Assembly (NCBI RefSeq): GCF_019931575.1
Contig: NZ_CP082923.1
Location: forward strand, 4,650,001 to 4,714,000
Reading direction: 5' to 3'
DNA length: 64,000 nt
Source: Caulobacter segnis
GTDB lineage: Bacteria; Pseudomonadota; Alphaproteobacteria; Caulobacterales; Caulobacteraceae
Shown: piece after piece, positions 43,380-52,183 of the stretch
How the letters are laid out: each line of letters opens with the position of its first letter
How positions within the stretch are numbered: the first letter of the stretch is position 1
Made by a program: the position numbers and the translations under genes
The notes under the pieces: generated by a model
What the model saw: only the letters and a program-made list of their open reading frames with translations
Database searches by the model: none
Told to the model about the DNA's origin: nothing

Positions 43380-44180
43380 ATGCTTCGAACGCTGACCCTC
43401 GCCTTCGCCCTGCTCGCCTCGACCGCCCAGGCCCAATCGCTCGCCGGCGGACGCTATGTCTCGATGGGCAGCTCATACGCCGCCGGCCTGGGCGTCCCGC
43501 CGTACCAGGACGGGGCGCCGGCGCGCTGTACGCGATCGACCCGCAACTACGCCAGCCAGCTGGCGGCCAGGCGCGGCCTAACCCTGGTCGATGTCGGCTG
43601 CAGCGGGGCGCGGACCTCGGCGATCCTCCAGCCGTGGGGCGAGCTGCCGGCCCAGATCGATGCGGTGACCGCCGATACGGCCCTGGTCACCGTCACCATC
43701 GGCGGCAACGACATCGGCCTGGTCGGCGGCCTCTACGGCGCGTCGTGCCGCCAGCGGGGCGAGGCCAGCTGCGCGCCGGCGACCACGCCGACCGAGGCGG
43801 ACTACGCCGCGCTGAAGACCGCCATGGCCAGCGTCGTCGCCGCGGTCCGCGAACGGGCGCCGAAAGCCCGGATCGTGCTGGTCGAGTATCCGGCGATCCT
43901 GCCGCCCCAGGGCGCATGCGCCGCCACGCCGCTGACCGAGGCGGACGCCGACGCCGCCCGGACCAAGGCCGCGCGCCTGCTGTCGATCACGCGGGAGGCG
44001 GCCGCCGCCGGCGGAGCGAGCGTGATCGCCGCCGCCGAGTTCAGCCGAGGCCACGACGCCTGCGCGGTCGAGCCGTGGATGAACGGCTATCCGGCCCCGC
44101 CCGGCGGCGCGCCCTATCACCCGAACCTGGCGGCCATGACCGCCATCGCCGAGGCGCTGGACGCGGCCCTGCCGCGCTAG
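43380..44180 (+). CDS. Secreted SGNH/GDSL-type esterase
   Basis: A 266-residue exported hydrolase (signal peptide MLRTLTLAFALLASTAQAQ). SGNH blocks: RYVSMGSSYAAGLG (nucleophile Ser in a GSS form of GDS), block with VDVGCSGARTSAIL, VTVTIGGNDIGLVGG (Asn) and, near the end, HPNLAAMTAIAEAL, where His acts. Six or so Cys suggest disulfides. The closest remembered group is the Streptomyces-type SGNH lipase/esterase. Substrate unknown. Confidence 0.88.
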   Translation: MLRTLTLAFALLASTAQAQSLAGGRYVSMGSSYAAGLGVPPYQDGAPARCTRSTRNYASQLAARRGLTLVDVGCSGARTSAILQPWGELPAQIDAVTADTALVTVTIGGNDIGLVGGLYGASCRQRGEASCAPATTPTEADYAALKTAMASVVAAVRERAPKARIVLVEYPAILPPQGACAATPLTEADADAARTKAARLLSITREAAAAGGASVIAAAEFSRGHDACAVEPWMNGYPAPPGGAPYHPNLAAMTAIAEALDAALPR

Positions 44181-44187
44181 TTCCTGT

Positions 44188-45729
44188 CTAGTTCAGGGCC
44201 GCCTCGATCAGGCGCGGTCCTGGCGTGGCCATGGCGCGGGCGAAGGCCGCGTCGAAGGCCTCGGCCGTCTCGGCGCGCTCGGCGGCCATGCCCATGCCTT
44301 GCGCGACCGAGACCCAGTCGATGCGCGGGTCGCCCAGGTCCAGCAGCCGCGAAGCCGCCGGTCCCGGATTGCCCGCGCCGGTGCGGGAAAGCTCGATGCC
44401 CAGAATGCGGTAGGCGTGGTTGGCGAAGACGACGACGGTGACGTCCAGCTTCTCGCGGACGATCGTCCACAGGCCCTGCACCGTGTACATCCCCGCCCCG
44501 TCGCCGGTCAGGGCCAGCACCTTGCGGTCCGGGCAGGCCACGGCCGCGCCGATCGCCAGCGGGATCCCCTGGCCTATCGCGCCGCCGGTCAGGGACAGCC
44601 AGTCGTGGGCCCGGGCGGCGCGGGTCTGGGTGAAGATCGGCAGACCGGCCGTCACCGCGTCGTCCGAGATCACCGTGTCCGCCGGCATGTGTCGCGCCAC
44701 CGCGGCGCCGATCGCCCAGGCGTCCAGGCGGCCCGTCGGCGCCTCGGGCGGGGCGTAGGCCTCGACCGCCCCCGCCGCCGGCGCCCCGACCGCGTCGGCC
44801 AGGGCGTTCAGGGCCGCCGCCGCATCGACCTCGCGGCCGCACAGGGTCTCGACCGAGCAGCCTTCGGGCACGAGCACGCTGGGCCGATCGGGATAGGCGA
44901 AGAAGGCGACCGGCCGCTGGGTGGCGACCAACGCCATCAGGTCGACGCCCTCCAGGTCCTTCAGCGCCTGCTCGGCGAAATAGGGCAGCTTGTCGGGCCG
45001 GAAGCGGCCCTCGCCCCGCGCCTGGCGGGCGGTGAAGGTGTCGGTGATCACCCGCACGCCATGGGCGGCCAGGCGTCCGGCGGCCGCCAGCGCGGCCTCG
45101 CCGCAAGCGCCCGAGCCCAGCAGCAGCACCGGCTTGCTGGCGAAGGACAGCGCCTTGGCGACGGCCTCGACGGCGGCCTTGTCGGGCGCTTCGAAGGTCG
45201 GCGGCGTCACCACCGGGCCCTTCACCGTGGCCTCGTTCCAGGCCGCGTCAGCCGGCAGGACCAGGCAGGCGTTGCCGCCGGGCGTCCCGTAGCTGGCGAC
45301 GATGGCCTCGGCGGTCAGCGGGCCGACGCTGTCGGCGCTTTCGGCCGACTTGACCCAAACCGAATTGGGCGCGGCCAGGGCGGCGATGTCGCTGTTCAGC
45401 GGGGCGTCAAAGCCGCGGTGATAGGTGGCGTGGTCGCCGATGACATTGACGATGGGGGTGTAGGCCCTGCGGGCGTTGTGCAGATTGGCCGCGCCGTTGG
45501 CGTAGCCCGGGCCCAGATGCAGCAGGGTGCAGGCGGGCTTGCCGGCCATGCGGCCATAGCCGTCGGCGGCGCCGGTAGCCACGCCCTCGAACAGGCACAG
45601 CACCGAGCGCATGCGCGGTTCGCGGTCCAGGGCCGAGACGAACTGCATCTCGCTGGTGCCCGGATTGGCGAAGCAGGCGGTCACTCCATTGTCGGCCAGG
45701 GTCGTGATCAGGGCGTCCGCGCCGTTCAT
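44188..45729 (-). CDS. Thiamine-diphosphate-dependent enzyme (acetolactate synthase-like)
   Basis: A 513-residue enzyme of the ThDP family. It has the N-terminal GVTACFANPGTSEMQFVSALD, FEGVATGAADGYGRMAGKPACTLLHLGPG with the activating Glu, and the ThDP/Mg site GDGAGMYTVQGLWTIVREKLDVTVVVFAN. It lacks the FAD-linked features I would expect of true acetolactate synthase, and the shorter length fits a decarboxylase-type subgroup often labelled acetolactate synthase large subunit. Substrate unknown. Convergent with the SGNH gene, 7 bases apart. Confidence 0.88.
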   Translation of the reverse strand: MNGADALITTLADNGVTACFANPGTSEMQFVSALDREPRMRSVLCLFEGVATGAADGYGRMAGKPACTLLHLGPGYANGAANLHNARRAYTPIVNVIGDHATYHRGFDAPLNSDIAALAAPNSVWVKSAESADSVGPLTAEAIVASYGTPGGNACLVLPADAAWNEATVKGPVVTPPTFEAPDKAAVEAVAKALSFASKPVLLLGSGACGEAALAAAGRLAAHGVRVITDTFTARQARGEGRFRPDKLPYFAEQALKDLEGVDLMALVATQRPVAFFAYPDRPSVLVPEGCSVETLCGREVDAAAALNALADAVGAPAAGAVEAYAPPEAPTGRLDAWAIGAAVARHMPADTVISDDAVTAGLPIFTQTRAARAHDWLSLTGGAIGQGIPLAIGAAVACPDRKVLALTGDGAGMYTVQGLWTIVREKLDVTVVVFANHAYRILGIELSRTGAGNPGPAASRLLDLGDPRIDWVSVAQGMGMAAERAETAEAFDAAFARAMATPGPRLIEAALN

Positions 45730-45857
45730 GGTCTTCTCCGTACCGCCAGGTGATCCTTGCCTCTTGTCTCCGACATTTCGGCATTGGCCTCAACACGATT
45801 GCGCCCAGAGCAACACTCGTCGCAGTCTGAGCGAAAGAATCGGGGAGAAAACGCGCC

Positions 45858-46499
45858 ATGAAGGTGATGAGCCCGGCCGCGCGCTGGACGCTGTTCGCAT
45901 CGGCGATCGCCGGCGTCAGCTATGTCGCGACCTGGGGCCTGGACCTGCCGCCGATGGTCGAGACGGCTTGGAAGGGCGCCGGCGTCGCCCTGCTGGCGAT
46001 CCACGCGGTGATCCGGGCCAGGAGCCTGGACGGCTGGCTGCTGGTCGCCGTCATGGCCCTGGGCGCGGCCGGCGACGTGCTGCTGGAGACCCATGGCCTG
46101 ACGGTGGGAGCGTTTGCCTTCCTGCTGGGTCACGTCGTCGCCGTCGCGCTGTATCTGCGCCATCGGCGGCGCGCGTCGCTGCGGCCGTTGTTCCTGATCC
46201 CGGCGGTGACGGCGATCGCCTGGATGCTGCCGCACGACCGCGCCGCTGCGCCGGGCATAGCCGTCTACAGCGTCTTCCTCTCGGCCATGGCCGCCGCGGC
46301 CCTGAACAGCGACTTCTCGCTCCGCACGGTCGGCCGCGGCGCGCTGATGTTCGTGCTGTCGGACCTGCTGATCTTCGCCCGCCTCGGGCCGCTGCCCGAC
46401 ACCCTGGCGACCGGCCTGGCGGTATGGGGGCTCTACTATTTCGGCCAGATGCTGATCTGCGTGGGCGTGGGCCAGAGGCTCGAACCTAAAATCGCATGA
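45858..46499 (+). CDS. YhhN/TMEM86 family membrane protein (lysoplasmalogenase-like)
   Basis: A 213-residue protein with about seven or eight membrane segments: GAGVALLAIHAVI, WLLVAVMALGAAGDVLLE, GAFAFLLGHVVAVALYL and VLSDLLIFARL are in the YhhN pattern. Vertebrate TMEM86B hydrolyses lysoplasmalogens; bacterial activity is not established. It is convergent with the acyl-CoA synthetase gene, sharing 14 bases at the 3' ends. Position among lipid-linked genes is suggestive but not proof. Confidence 0.86.
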   Translation: MKVMSPAARWTLFASAIAGVSYVATWGLDLPPMVETAWKGAGVALLAIHAVIRARSLDGWLLVAVMALGAAGDVLLETHGLTVGAFAFLLGHVVAVALYLRHRRRASLRPLFLIPAVTAIAWMLPHDRAAAPGIAVYSVFLSAMAAAALNSDFSLRTVGRGALMFVLSDLLIFARLGPLPDTLATGLAVWGLYYFGQMLICVGVGQRLEPKIA

Positions 46500-48315
46500 C
46501 CCCGGCGTCGGGCGTCTCGGCGAACAGCCGCGCCAGCGCGTCCGGTCGCCGATCGCGCGCCAGAGCCTGGTTGATATAGCCCTTGTCGGTCAGCTCGCCG
46601 CTGGCCGCGTCGGGCGCGCCGTCCAGGATCAGGGCGCGGACCACCTTGCCGCCGCCGCCCTTGGACGCGGCGTTCATCCGCGACAGGCCCTCGACGATCG
46701 CCGCCTGGACCGCCGTCCGATCCCCGCCCCTTTCGGCCGTCAGCCGCTCACAGGCCTTGGCGTCCAGGAACAGCATCAGGCCCACGCCGTCCTGTCCCTC
46801 GCCGCAGACCACCGCATCCGCGACCACGCCGCCGATCGCCGAGACCGCCGCCACCCGCAGGGCGCCGGCGGCGACGAAGGTCCCGCTGGCCAGCTTGAAG
46901 TTCTCGACCAGCCGCCCGTCAAAGACCAGGCCCGCCGCCGGGTCCTCCGGATCGGCCAGCCGCGCCGCGTCGCCCAAGCGGTAGAAGCCGTCCTCGTCGA
47001 AGGCCTGCGCGGTCGCCTCGGGCTGATCCAGATAGCCCGGCGAGACCTGCGGCCCCTTCACCCGGATCTCGAACTTGCCGCCGTCGCCGGCCGGAACCAG
47101 CTTCACCGCCGTGCCCGGCGTCGGCAGGCCGACCATGCCCGAGCGGGCGTTCAGCCAGTGGATGTTGCAGGCCGTCGGCCCGGTCTCGGTCGCGCCATAG
47201 CCGGCCGCGAAGGTGATCCGCTCGCCGACCGTGCGCGCCGCCACGGCCTGGACGCGGTCGAGGATCGACTGGGCCATGGACGCGCCGCCGTATTGCAGCA
47301 CCCGGACCTTCTCGAAGAACTTGGCCGCCAGCGCGGCGTCGCGCTCCAGCTCGCCGACGAACATGGCCCAGCCGGCCGGGACCATGTTGTGATAGGTCGT
47401 GGCGATCTCCGCCAGATTCCGCACCGTCTCGGAAAAGCGGCCCGCCACCGGCTGGCCGGCGTCGATGTACAGCGTCCCGCCCCGGTGCAGCACCATGTGC
47501 AGGATGGCGTTGGCCCCCAGGCTGTGGCTCCACGGCGCGGAATTGACCAGCACCGGCGGTTCGGGATCGGCGTAGCAGGCTTGGATCTGGGCCGCGTTCA
47601 GCGCGATGTTGGCGTGGGTGCAGACCACCGCCTTGGGCCGCCCCGTCGAGCCCGAGGTCAGCAATAGCTTGGCGACGTCGTCGGGCCGCGCGACGGGGTC
47701 GACCGGATCGCTGTTCAGCAGGTCCGCGAACGCGATGTCGCCGGCGCGCGCGTTGCGACTGACCACCGTCGGCAGGCCGGCCAGGAACGGCGCGGCCAGG
47801 GCGTCGCCGAACGCCTCGGCGTCGTCGGCATAGACGGCGGCGGGCTTCAGCCGCTCGACGGCGTGCTGAAGGCGCATCAGGTCCGCGCCCTTCAGCCCGT
47901 ACTGCGGCGACACCGGCGCGGCGGGCGCGCCCAGGCCCATGGCGGCATAGGCGATCAGGGCGTGGTCGACGCCGTTGCGGGCCAGGATCAGCAGCGGCCG
48001 GCCGCGCGTCAGGCCCAGGCTCGCGAGCCCGCCAGCCAGCGCCGCCACCCGGTCGAGGGCCTGGGCGTAGGTCACCGTCCGCCAACCCTCGCCGTCTCGC
48101 TCCGCCAGCCACACCCGATCCGGCGCCTCGACCGCCCAGCGCGCCAGCGGCTCGGTCACGGTCCGAACCGCGTCCGAATAGGGCATGGGATTGCGCAGGA
48201 TCAGGGTGTCGCCCCGCCGCTCGACCTCCAGCGCCCGGGGCGCGTAGCGAGCGTCACGGAAGGGCGCGGTGTTGAGGGTCGATCCGTCCATGACGTCAGT
48301 TATGTCGCGGGTCAT
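46486..48315 (-). CDS. AMP-forming acyl-CoA/feruloyl-CoA synthetase-like enzyme
   Basis: A 609-residue adenylate-forming enzyme. P-loop LLLTSGSTGRPKAVVCTH, GYGATETGPTA, and YRLGDAARLADPE then FDGRLVENFKLASG mark ANL ligases; the invariant Lys is in the C-terminal SGELTDKGYINQ. Order and length resemble feruloyl-CoA synthetases. The start could be 48315 or the Met at 48291; neither has a good ribosome site, so the 5' end is uncertain. Substrate unproven. Confidence 0.88.
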   Translation of the reverse strand: MTRDITDVMDGSTLNTAPFRDARYAPRALEVERRGDTLILRNPMPYSDAVRTVTEPLARWAVEAPDRVWLAERDGEGWRTVTYAQALDRVAALAGGLASLGLTRGRPLLILARNGVDHALIAYAAMGLGAPAAPVSPQYGLKGADLMRLQHAVERLKPAAVYADDAEAFGDALAAPFLAGLPTVVSRNARAGDIAFADLLNSDPVDPVARPDDVAKLLLTSGSTGRPKAVVCTHANIALNAAQIQACYADPEPPVLVNSAPWSHSLGANAILHMVLHRGGTLYIDAGQPVAGRFSETVRNLAEIATTYHNMVPAGWAMFVGELERDAALAAKFFEKVRVLQYGGASMAQSILDRVQAVAARTVGERITFAAGYGATETGPTACNIHWLNARSGMVGLPTPGTAVKLVPAGDGGKFEIRVKGPQVSPGYLDQPEATAQAFDEDGFYRLGDAARLADPEDPAAGLVFDGRLVENFKLASGTFVAAGALRVAAVSAIGGVVADAVVCGEGQDGVGLMLFLDAKACERLTAERGGDRTAVQAAIVEGLSRMNAASKGGGGKVVRALILDGAPDAASGELTDKGYINQALARDRRPDALARLFAETPDAGVMRF

Positions 48316-49103
48316 ACGACTGTTCAATCGGCGCATGCCGCCGCCGCTTCACGCGGCGGCCGCTGAAGGGATGGAAAGGGACGCGGAGCGCCGGACACCG
48401 TCCGGAGGTTTGGAGAGTGATTACCGTTTCGACGAAGCCAGGACGCTCCGCGTGGCGCGTTATCCGGTGAGCCCACGAGGCGCGGGGTCTTAACCCGCTC
48501 TCACGAGAGGCCCCCGACGGGCGGGCCGGGGCGACGACCCCGGTCCCGGAACGCCCGGGCGATTTCAGCCCGGACCTGTCGCGGTCGCCGAAGCCCTCGC
48601 CGCCAGCCTTTCGTCCCGATGTTTCGGGGAGCCCGTGCTGGATCCGTCGCGAAGACGCCTTCCCGAAGGAAGACCGGCGAGCGCTTCCCGCTCGACCACC
48701 CCTGACAGCCGTCTCGATCGCCGGCCGGACGTCCCTTCCGCGCCATCAGGTGAGGAACAGTATGGGGGCGGTTCTGAACGCGGATCATTCAGCGGCGTCT
48801 AAAATCGACAAGCCGTTGATTTCGTGGGCTTCGATCTCGCGAATTCCGAGGACAGAGCGCGCTCAATCCCCATACTCGCCCCCTCCGCGCTGACGCGCTC
48901 CTCCCCCGGAGGGGGAAGAAGGACGGCGCGCGCACCTTCCGCCCCCTTTGGGGGCGGACGACCGCGAAGCGGTCAGGTGGGGGCCTGCGGCGCTGGACGG
49001 CGGCCCTCGACATTTTTCCGCGCTCGCTGTCGAATCCGCCCTAGCCGGCGCGTCTCTCAGGTCGAAGCGTCGCGATAGCCGCGCGCTCATGGGAGACGAA
49101 GCG
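48316..49103. other. Gene-poor stretch rich in stem-loops
   Basis: About 790 bases between the acyl-CoA synthetase and the DGPF gene. No ORF here has protein-like features. It holds a 10-bp stem (48381-48390 with 48444-48453) enclosing a 6-bp hairpin (48391-48405), a 6-bp CCGGGG/CCCCGG hairpin at 48526-48543, and a cluster of three hairpins at 48902-48973. No tmRNA, RNase P or SRP RNA core motif was recognised on either strand. Confidence 0.6.
48902..48973. repeat. Intergenic repeat of three hairpins
   Basis: Three hairpins in a row: TCCCCC-GGA-GGGGGA (48902-48916), CCGCCCCC-TTT-GGGGGCGG (48939-48957) and ACCGC-GAA-GCGGT (48961-48973), with CAGGTGGGGG just after. This is the style of dispersed intergenic repeats common in alphaproteobacteria; copy number cannot be seen here. 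Confidence 0.55.
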
Positions 49104-49454
49104 ATGCAATACGCCCTGCTGATCTACGAGAACGAAGACCTCTACCGCACGGGCGAAGGCCGGGCGTTGGACGACATCATCGCCGCCCACCAGGCCCTGG
49201 CCGGCGAGCTGGCGGCCAGGGGGATCCTGAAGGGCGGCTCGGGTCTGAAGACCGCCGACACCGCCACCACGGTGCGCAAGACCGGCGGCCAGCACGCCTT
49301 GCACGACGGCCCCTATGCCGAGGCGCGCGAACAGCTGGGCGGCTTCTACCTGGTCGAGGTTCCGGACCTGGACGCGGCCCTGGCCATCGCCCGGCGCGTC
49401 CCGCTGGCCGGCGACGGCGCGGTCGAGGTCCGTCCCGTCATCGACGAAGATTGA
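49104..49454 (+). CDS. YciI/DGPF-domain protein
   Basis: A 116-residue DGPF-type protein: MQYALLIYENEDLYRTGEGRALDDIIAAHQALAGELAARGILKGGSGLKTADTATTVRK, HDGPYAEAREQLGGFYLVEVPDLDAALAIARRVPLAGDGAVEVRPV. The DGP is in the HALHDGPYAEA segment. Genes for such proteins occur next to ECF42 sigma factors, as here: its stop overlaps the sigma gene's TTG. ATG 49104 has GGAGACG upstream; an earlier ATG at 49089 is possible. Confidence 0.9.
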   Translation: MQYALLIYENEDLYRTGEGRALDDIIAAHQALAGELAARGILKGGSGLKTADTATTVRKTGGQHALHDGPYAEAREQLGGFYLVEVPDLDAALAIARRVPLAGDGAVEVRPVIDED

Positions 49455-50683
49455 AGACGCTCGGCTCCATAGGGGCTCTCGAAGGGGTCGCGCGGGAGGC
49501 GGGCGGGCGCATCGTCGCCGCCCTGGCCGCGACCTTCCGCGACCTGGACCTGGCCGAGGAGGCCTTCGCCGAAGCCTGCGCGCGGGCGGCGGCCGTCTGG
49601 CCGTCGGCCCCGCCCCTGGACCCGGCCGCTTGGCTCTACGCCACGGCGCGGCGCCAGGCCCTGGACATGATCCGTAAGCGGAACGTTCGCCAGCGCCTGG
49701 CGCCGGACGCGCCCGAGCCCGAAGCCACGACCGAGGAGGTCCTGGCCTCGGACGCACGGCTGATCCCCGACGAGCGGCTGCGGCTGATCTTCGTCTGCTG
49801 CCATCCCGCCGTCGCGCCCGAGGCCCGCGCGGCCCTGACCCTGCGGCTGGTCTGCGGCCTCACCGTCCAGGAGATCGCCCGCGCCTTCCTGATCGGCGAG
49901 CCGGCCATGTTCCAGCGCCTGACCCGCGCCAAGAGAAAGATCGCGGAGGCCGGGGTGTCGTTCGAGGTTCCCGGTCCCGAGGCCTGGCCGGAACGCGTGG
50001 AGGCCGTGCTCTCCACGCTGGAAGTGGCCTATGCCCGCGCCCACGAGGACGCTGCCGGGGCGAGCGCCCATGCCGGCTACGCCCGCGAAATGCTGGACCT
50101 GACCGCCGTCCTGGCCGACCTGCTGCCGGAGGAGCCCGAGTGCCTGGCCTTCGCCGCCCTGGTCCGGTTCGCCGAGGCTCGCCGGCCGGCGCGTCTGGAC
50201 GCCGAGGGGGCGATGATCCCCCTTTCCGAGCAGGATCCCGCGTTGTGGCGCCGGCCGCTGATCCGCGACGGCGACGCCCTGCTGCGGCGGGCGGCCCGGC
50301 TGAACCGTCCCGGCCCGCGCCAGCTGCGCGCGGCCCTGCATGCCGCCTGGAGCCTGCGCCGCTCGCGGGCCGAGCCGCCGCCGTGGTCGGCGATCCTGGC
50401 GCTGTACGACCAGCTGCTAGACTGGCGCGAGGATCCGTTCGTACGCCTCAACCGCGCCGTCGCCCTGGCCGAGGTCGCTGGTCCGGCGGCAGCGCTGGCC
50501 GAGGTCGCGGCGCTGGACACGGCGAAGCTGGCGGACTTCCAGCCCTATCACGCGGTGCGCGCCGACCTGCTGGCGCGGCTGGGTCGGCGGGACGCGGCGC
50601 GAGCGGCCTATGACCGGGCGATCGACCTGGCGCCGGGGCCGGCCGAGCGGCTGTGGCTGCTGCGCAAGCGAAGCGAACTCTAG
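49451..50683 (+). CDS. ECF sigma factor, ECF42-like
   Basis: A 410-residue sigma-70 family protein. Residues about 15-85 hold region 2 (ALAATFRDLDLAEEAFAEACARAAAVWPSAPPLDPAAWLYATARRQALDMIRKRNVRQR) and about 125-175 region 4 (LTLRLVCGLTVQEIARAFLIGEPAMFQRLTRAKRKI). A C-terminal extension of about 220 residues rich in helices, TPR-like, is characteristic of ECF42. The start is TTG overlapping the DGPF stop. No anti-sigma gene is adjacent, in agreement with that group. It shares four bases with convergent pyrC. Confidence 0.9.
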   Translation: MKTLGSIGALEGVAREAGGRIVAALAATFRDLDLAEEAFAEACARAAAVWPSAPPLDPAAWLYATARRQALDMIRKRNVRQRLAPDAPEPEATTEEVLASDARLIPDERLRLIFVCCHPAVAPEARAALTLRLVCGLTVQEIARAFLIGEPAMFQRLTRAKRKIAEAGVSFEVPGPEAWPERVEAVLSTLEVAYARAHEDAAGASAHAGYAREMLDLTAVLADLLPEEPECLAFAALVRFAEARRPARLDAEGAMIPLSEQDPALWRRPLIRDGDALLRRAARLNRPGPRQLRAALHAAWSLRRSRAEPPPWSAILALYDQLLDWREDPFVRLNRAVALAEVAGPAAALAEVAALDTAKLADFQPYHAVRADLLARLGRRDAARAAYDRAIDLAPGPAERLWLLRKRSEL

Positions 50684-52014
50684 CCCGCCAGCGTCTCCAG
50701 GAACCGCACCGGCTCGCCGCGCCCTTCGGCGACGATCTCGTCGTCGCGCATGACCACGATCCCGCGCACGATGGTGGCCTTGGGCCAGGCCTTGGCCTCG
50801 AAGCCGTCGAACGGGGTCCAGCCCGAGCGGGTGGCCATCCAGTCGTGGGTGATGGTCCGGCGGGCCTTCATGTCGACGATGGTGAAGTCGGCGTCGAAGC
50901 CTTCGGCGATGCGGCCCTTGTCGGCCAGGCCGAACACGCGGTTGACGCCATGGCTGGTCAGGTCGACGAAGCGCTCCAGGCTGAGCTTTCCGTCGACCAC
51001 GTGGGTCAGCATGATCGGCACCAGGGTCTGGACGCCCGGCATGCCCGAGGGCGAGGCCGGATAGGGCCGGGCCTTCTCCTCGCGGGTGTGGGGGGCGTGG
51101 TCGCTGCCCAGCACGTCGGCGATGCCGGCCTCGATCCCGCGCCAGACGCCGGCGACATGGTCGGCCGAGCGGATCGGGGGGTTCATCTGGGCGAAGCCCT
51201 TCAGGCGCTCATAGGCCTCGGGGGCGACCAGGGTCAGGTGTTGGGGCGTGACCTCGACGCTGGCGACGTCCTTGTTTTGGGCCAGGAAGTCGATCTCTTC
51301 CTTGGTGGTCACGTGCAGCACATGAATACGCTTGCCCAGGGTCTTGGCGATGCGGACCAGGCGATGGGTCGACTGCAGGGCGGCCTGGGCGTCGCGCACC
51401 TCGGGGTGGCTGGTCCAGTCGCCGGGACGGGCGAGCGAGCGGCGCTCGGCCAGCCGGTACTCGTCCTCGGAGTGGAAGGCCGCGCGGCGGTTGACGTGGC
51501 GCAGCACGTTCTCGACGCCCTCGTCGTCCTGCACCAGCAGGCTGCCAGTCGAGGCGCCCATGAACACCTTGATGCCGCAGCAGCCCGGCAGGCGCTCCAG
51601 CTCGCCCAGGAAGGTGGCGTTCTCGTGGGTGCCGCCGACATAGAAGGCGTGGTCGGTGTGCATGCGGTTCTTGGCGCGCGAGAGCTTGTCGGCCAGGGCG
51701 TCCGGATCCGTCGTGGTCGGCTCGGTGTTGGGCATCTCGAAGACGGCGACCACGCCGCCCAGGGCCGCGCCGCGCGAACCGCTCTCCAGATCTTCCTTCC
51801 ACTCCAGGCCCGGCTCGCGGAAGTGGACCTGACTGTCGATCACGCCGGGCAGCACGGTCAGACCCGTGGCGTCGAACACCTCGCCGGCGCTGGCCTGAGA
51901 GAGATCGCCGATGGCGACGATCTTGCCGTTCCGCACGCCGATGTCGGTGATCCCGCGCCCCGCGTGGTTCACCACCTCGCCGCCACGCACGATCAGGTCG
52001 AAGGTCTGGGTCAT
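50680..52014 (-). CDS. pyrC: Dihydroorotase family amidohydrolase
   Basis: A 444-residue amidohydrolase: LPGVIDSQVHFREPGLEWKEDLESGSRGAALGGVVAVFEMPNT, GIKVFMGASTG (carboxylated Lys), IHVLHVTTKEEI and VLGSDHAPHTREEK (catalytic Asp). These are dihydroorotase motifs; it closes carbamoyl-aspartate in pyrimidine synthesis, or a hydantoinase/allantoinase relative. The usual HxH is QVH here (Gln62, His64), so one metal ligand differs. ATG 52014 follows a weak site. Convergent with the ECF gene. Confidence 0.88.
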   Translation of the reverse strand: MTQTFDLIVRGGEVVNHAGRGITDIGVRNGKIVAIGDLSQASAGEVFDATGLTVLPGVIDSQVHFREPGLEWKEDLESGSRGAALGGVVAVFEMPNTEPTTTDPDALADKLSRAKNRMHTDHAFYVGGTHENATFLGELERLPGCCGIKVFMGASTGSLLVQDDEGVENVLRHVNRRAAFHSEDEYRLAERRSLARPGDWTSHPEVRDAQAALQSTHRLVRIAKTLGKRIHVLHVTTKEEIDFLAQNKDVASVEVTPQHLTLVAPEAYERLKGFAQMNPPIRSADHVAGVWRGIEAGIADVLGSDHAPHTREEKARPYPASPSGMPGVQTLVPIMLTHVVDGKLSLERFVDLTSHGVNRVFGLADKGRIAEGFDADFTIVDMKARRTITHDWMATRSGWTPFDGFEAKAWPKATIVRGIVVMRDDEIVAEGRGEPVRFLETLAG

Positions 52015-52080
52015 GGCGCGGCTCCTCGCGAGGGGGTTTGCGCGGTCGTAGGAGCCCCGCACACACACCGCAACAACTAT

Positions 52081-52183
52081 CCGCTCATCCCCGCGAAAGC
52101 GGGGACCCAAGCGGCGCCAACGGGATCAATCGCGCGAGCCTGTCTCGCTCAGCTTGGGTCCCCGCTTTCGCGGGGATGAGCGG
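52081..52183. repeat. REP-like inverted repeat with 32-bp perfect arms
   Basis: Arms 52081-52112 and 52152-52183 are exact reverse complements, 32 bases each, around a 39-base centre. Each arm contains a small hairpin, CCCCGC-GAAA-GCGGGG. This is the architecture of REP/BIME pairs, possibly moved by a RAYT-type transposase. The right arm forms the end of the glycosyltransferase coding region. Confidence 0.85.

Noticed and set aside
48501..48788. 95-codon minus-strand ORF rich in Arg and Pro
   Set aside because: Low complexity and GC-driven, with no protein-like domain or ribosome site.
48316..49103. tmRNA, RNase P RNA, 6S or SRP RNA
   Set aside because: No conserved core motif of any of these was found on either strand.
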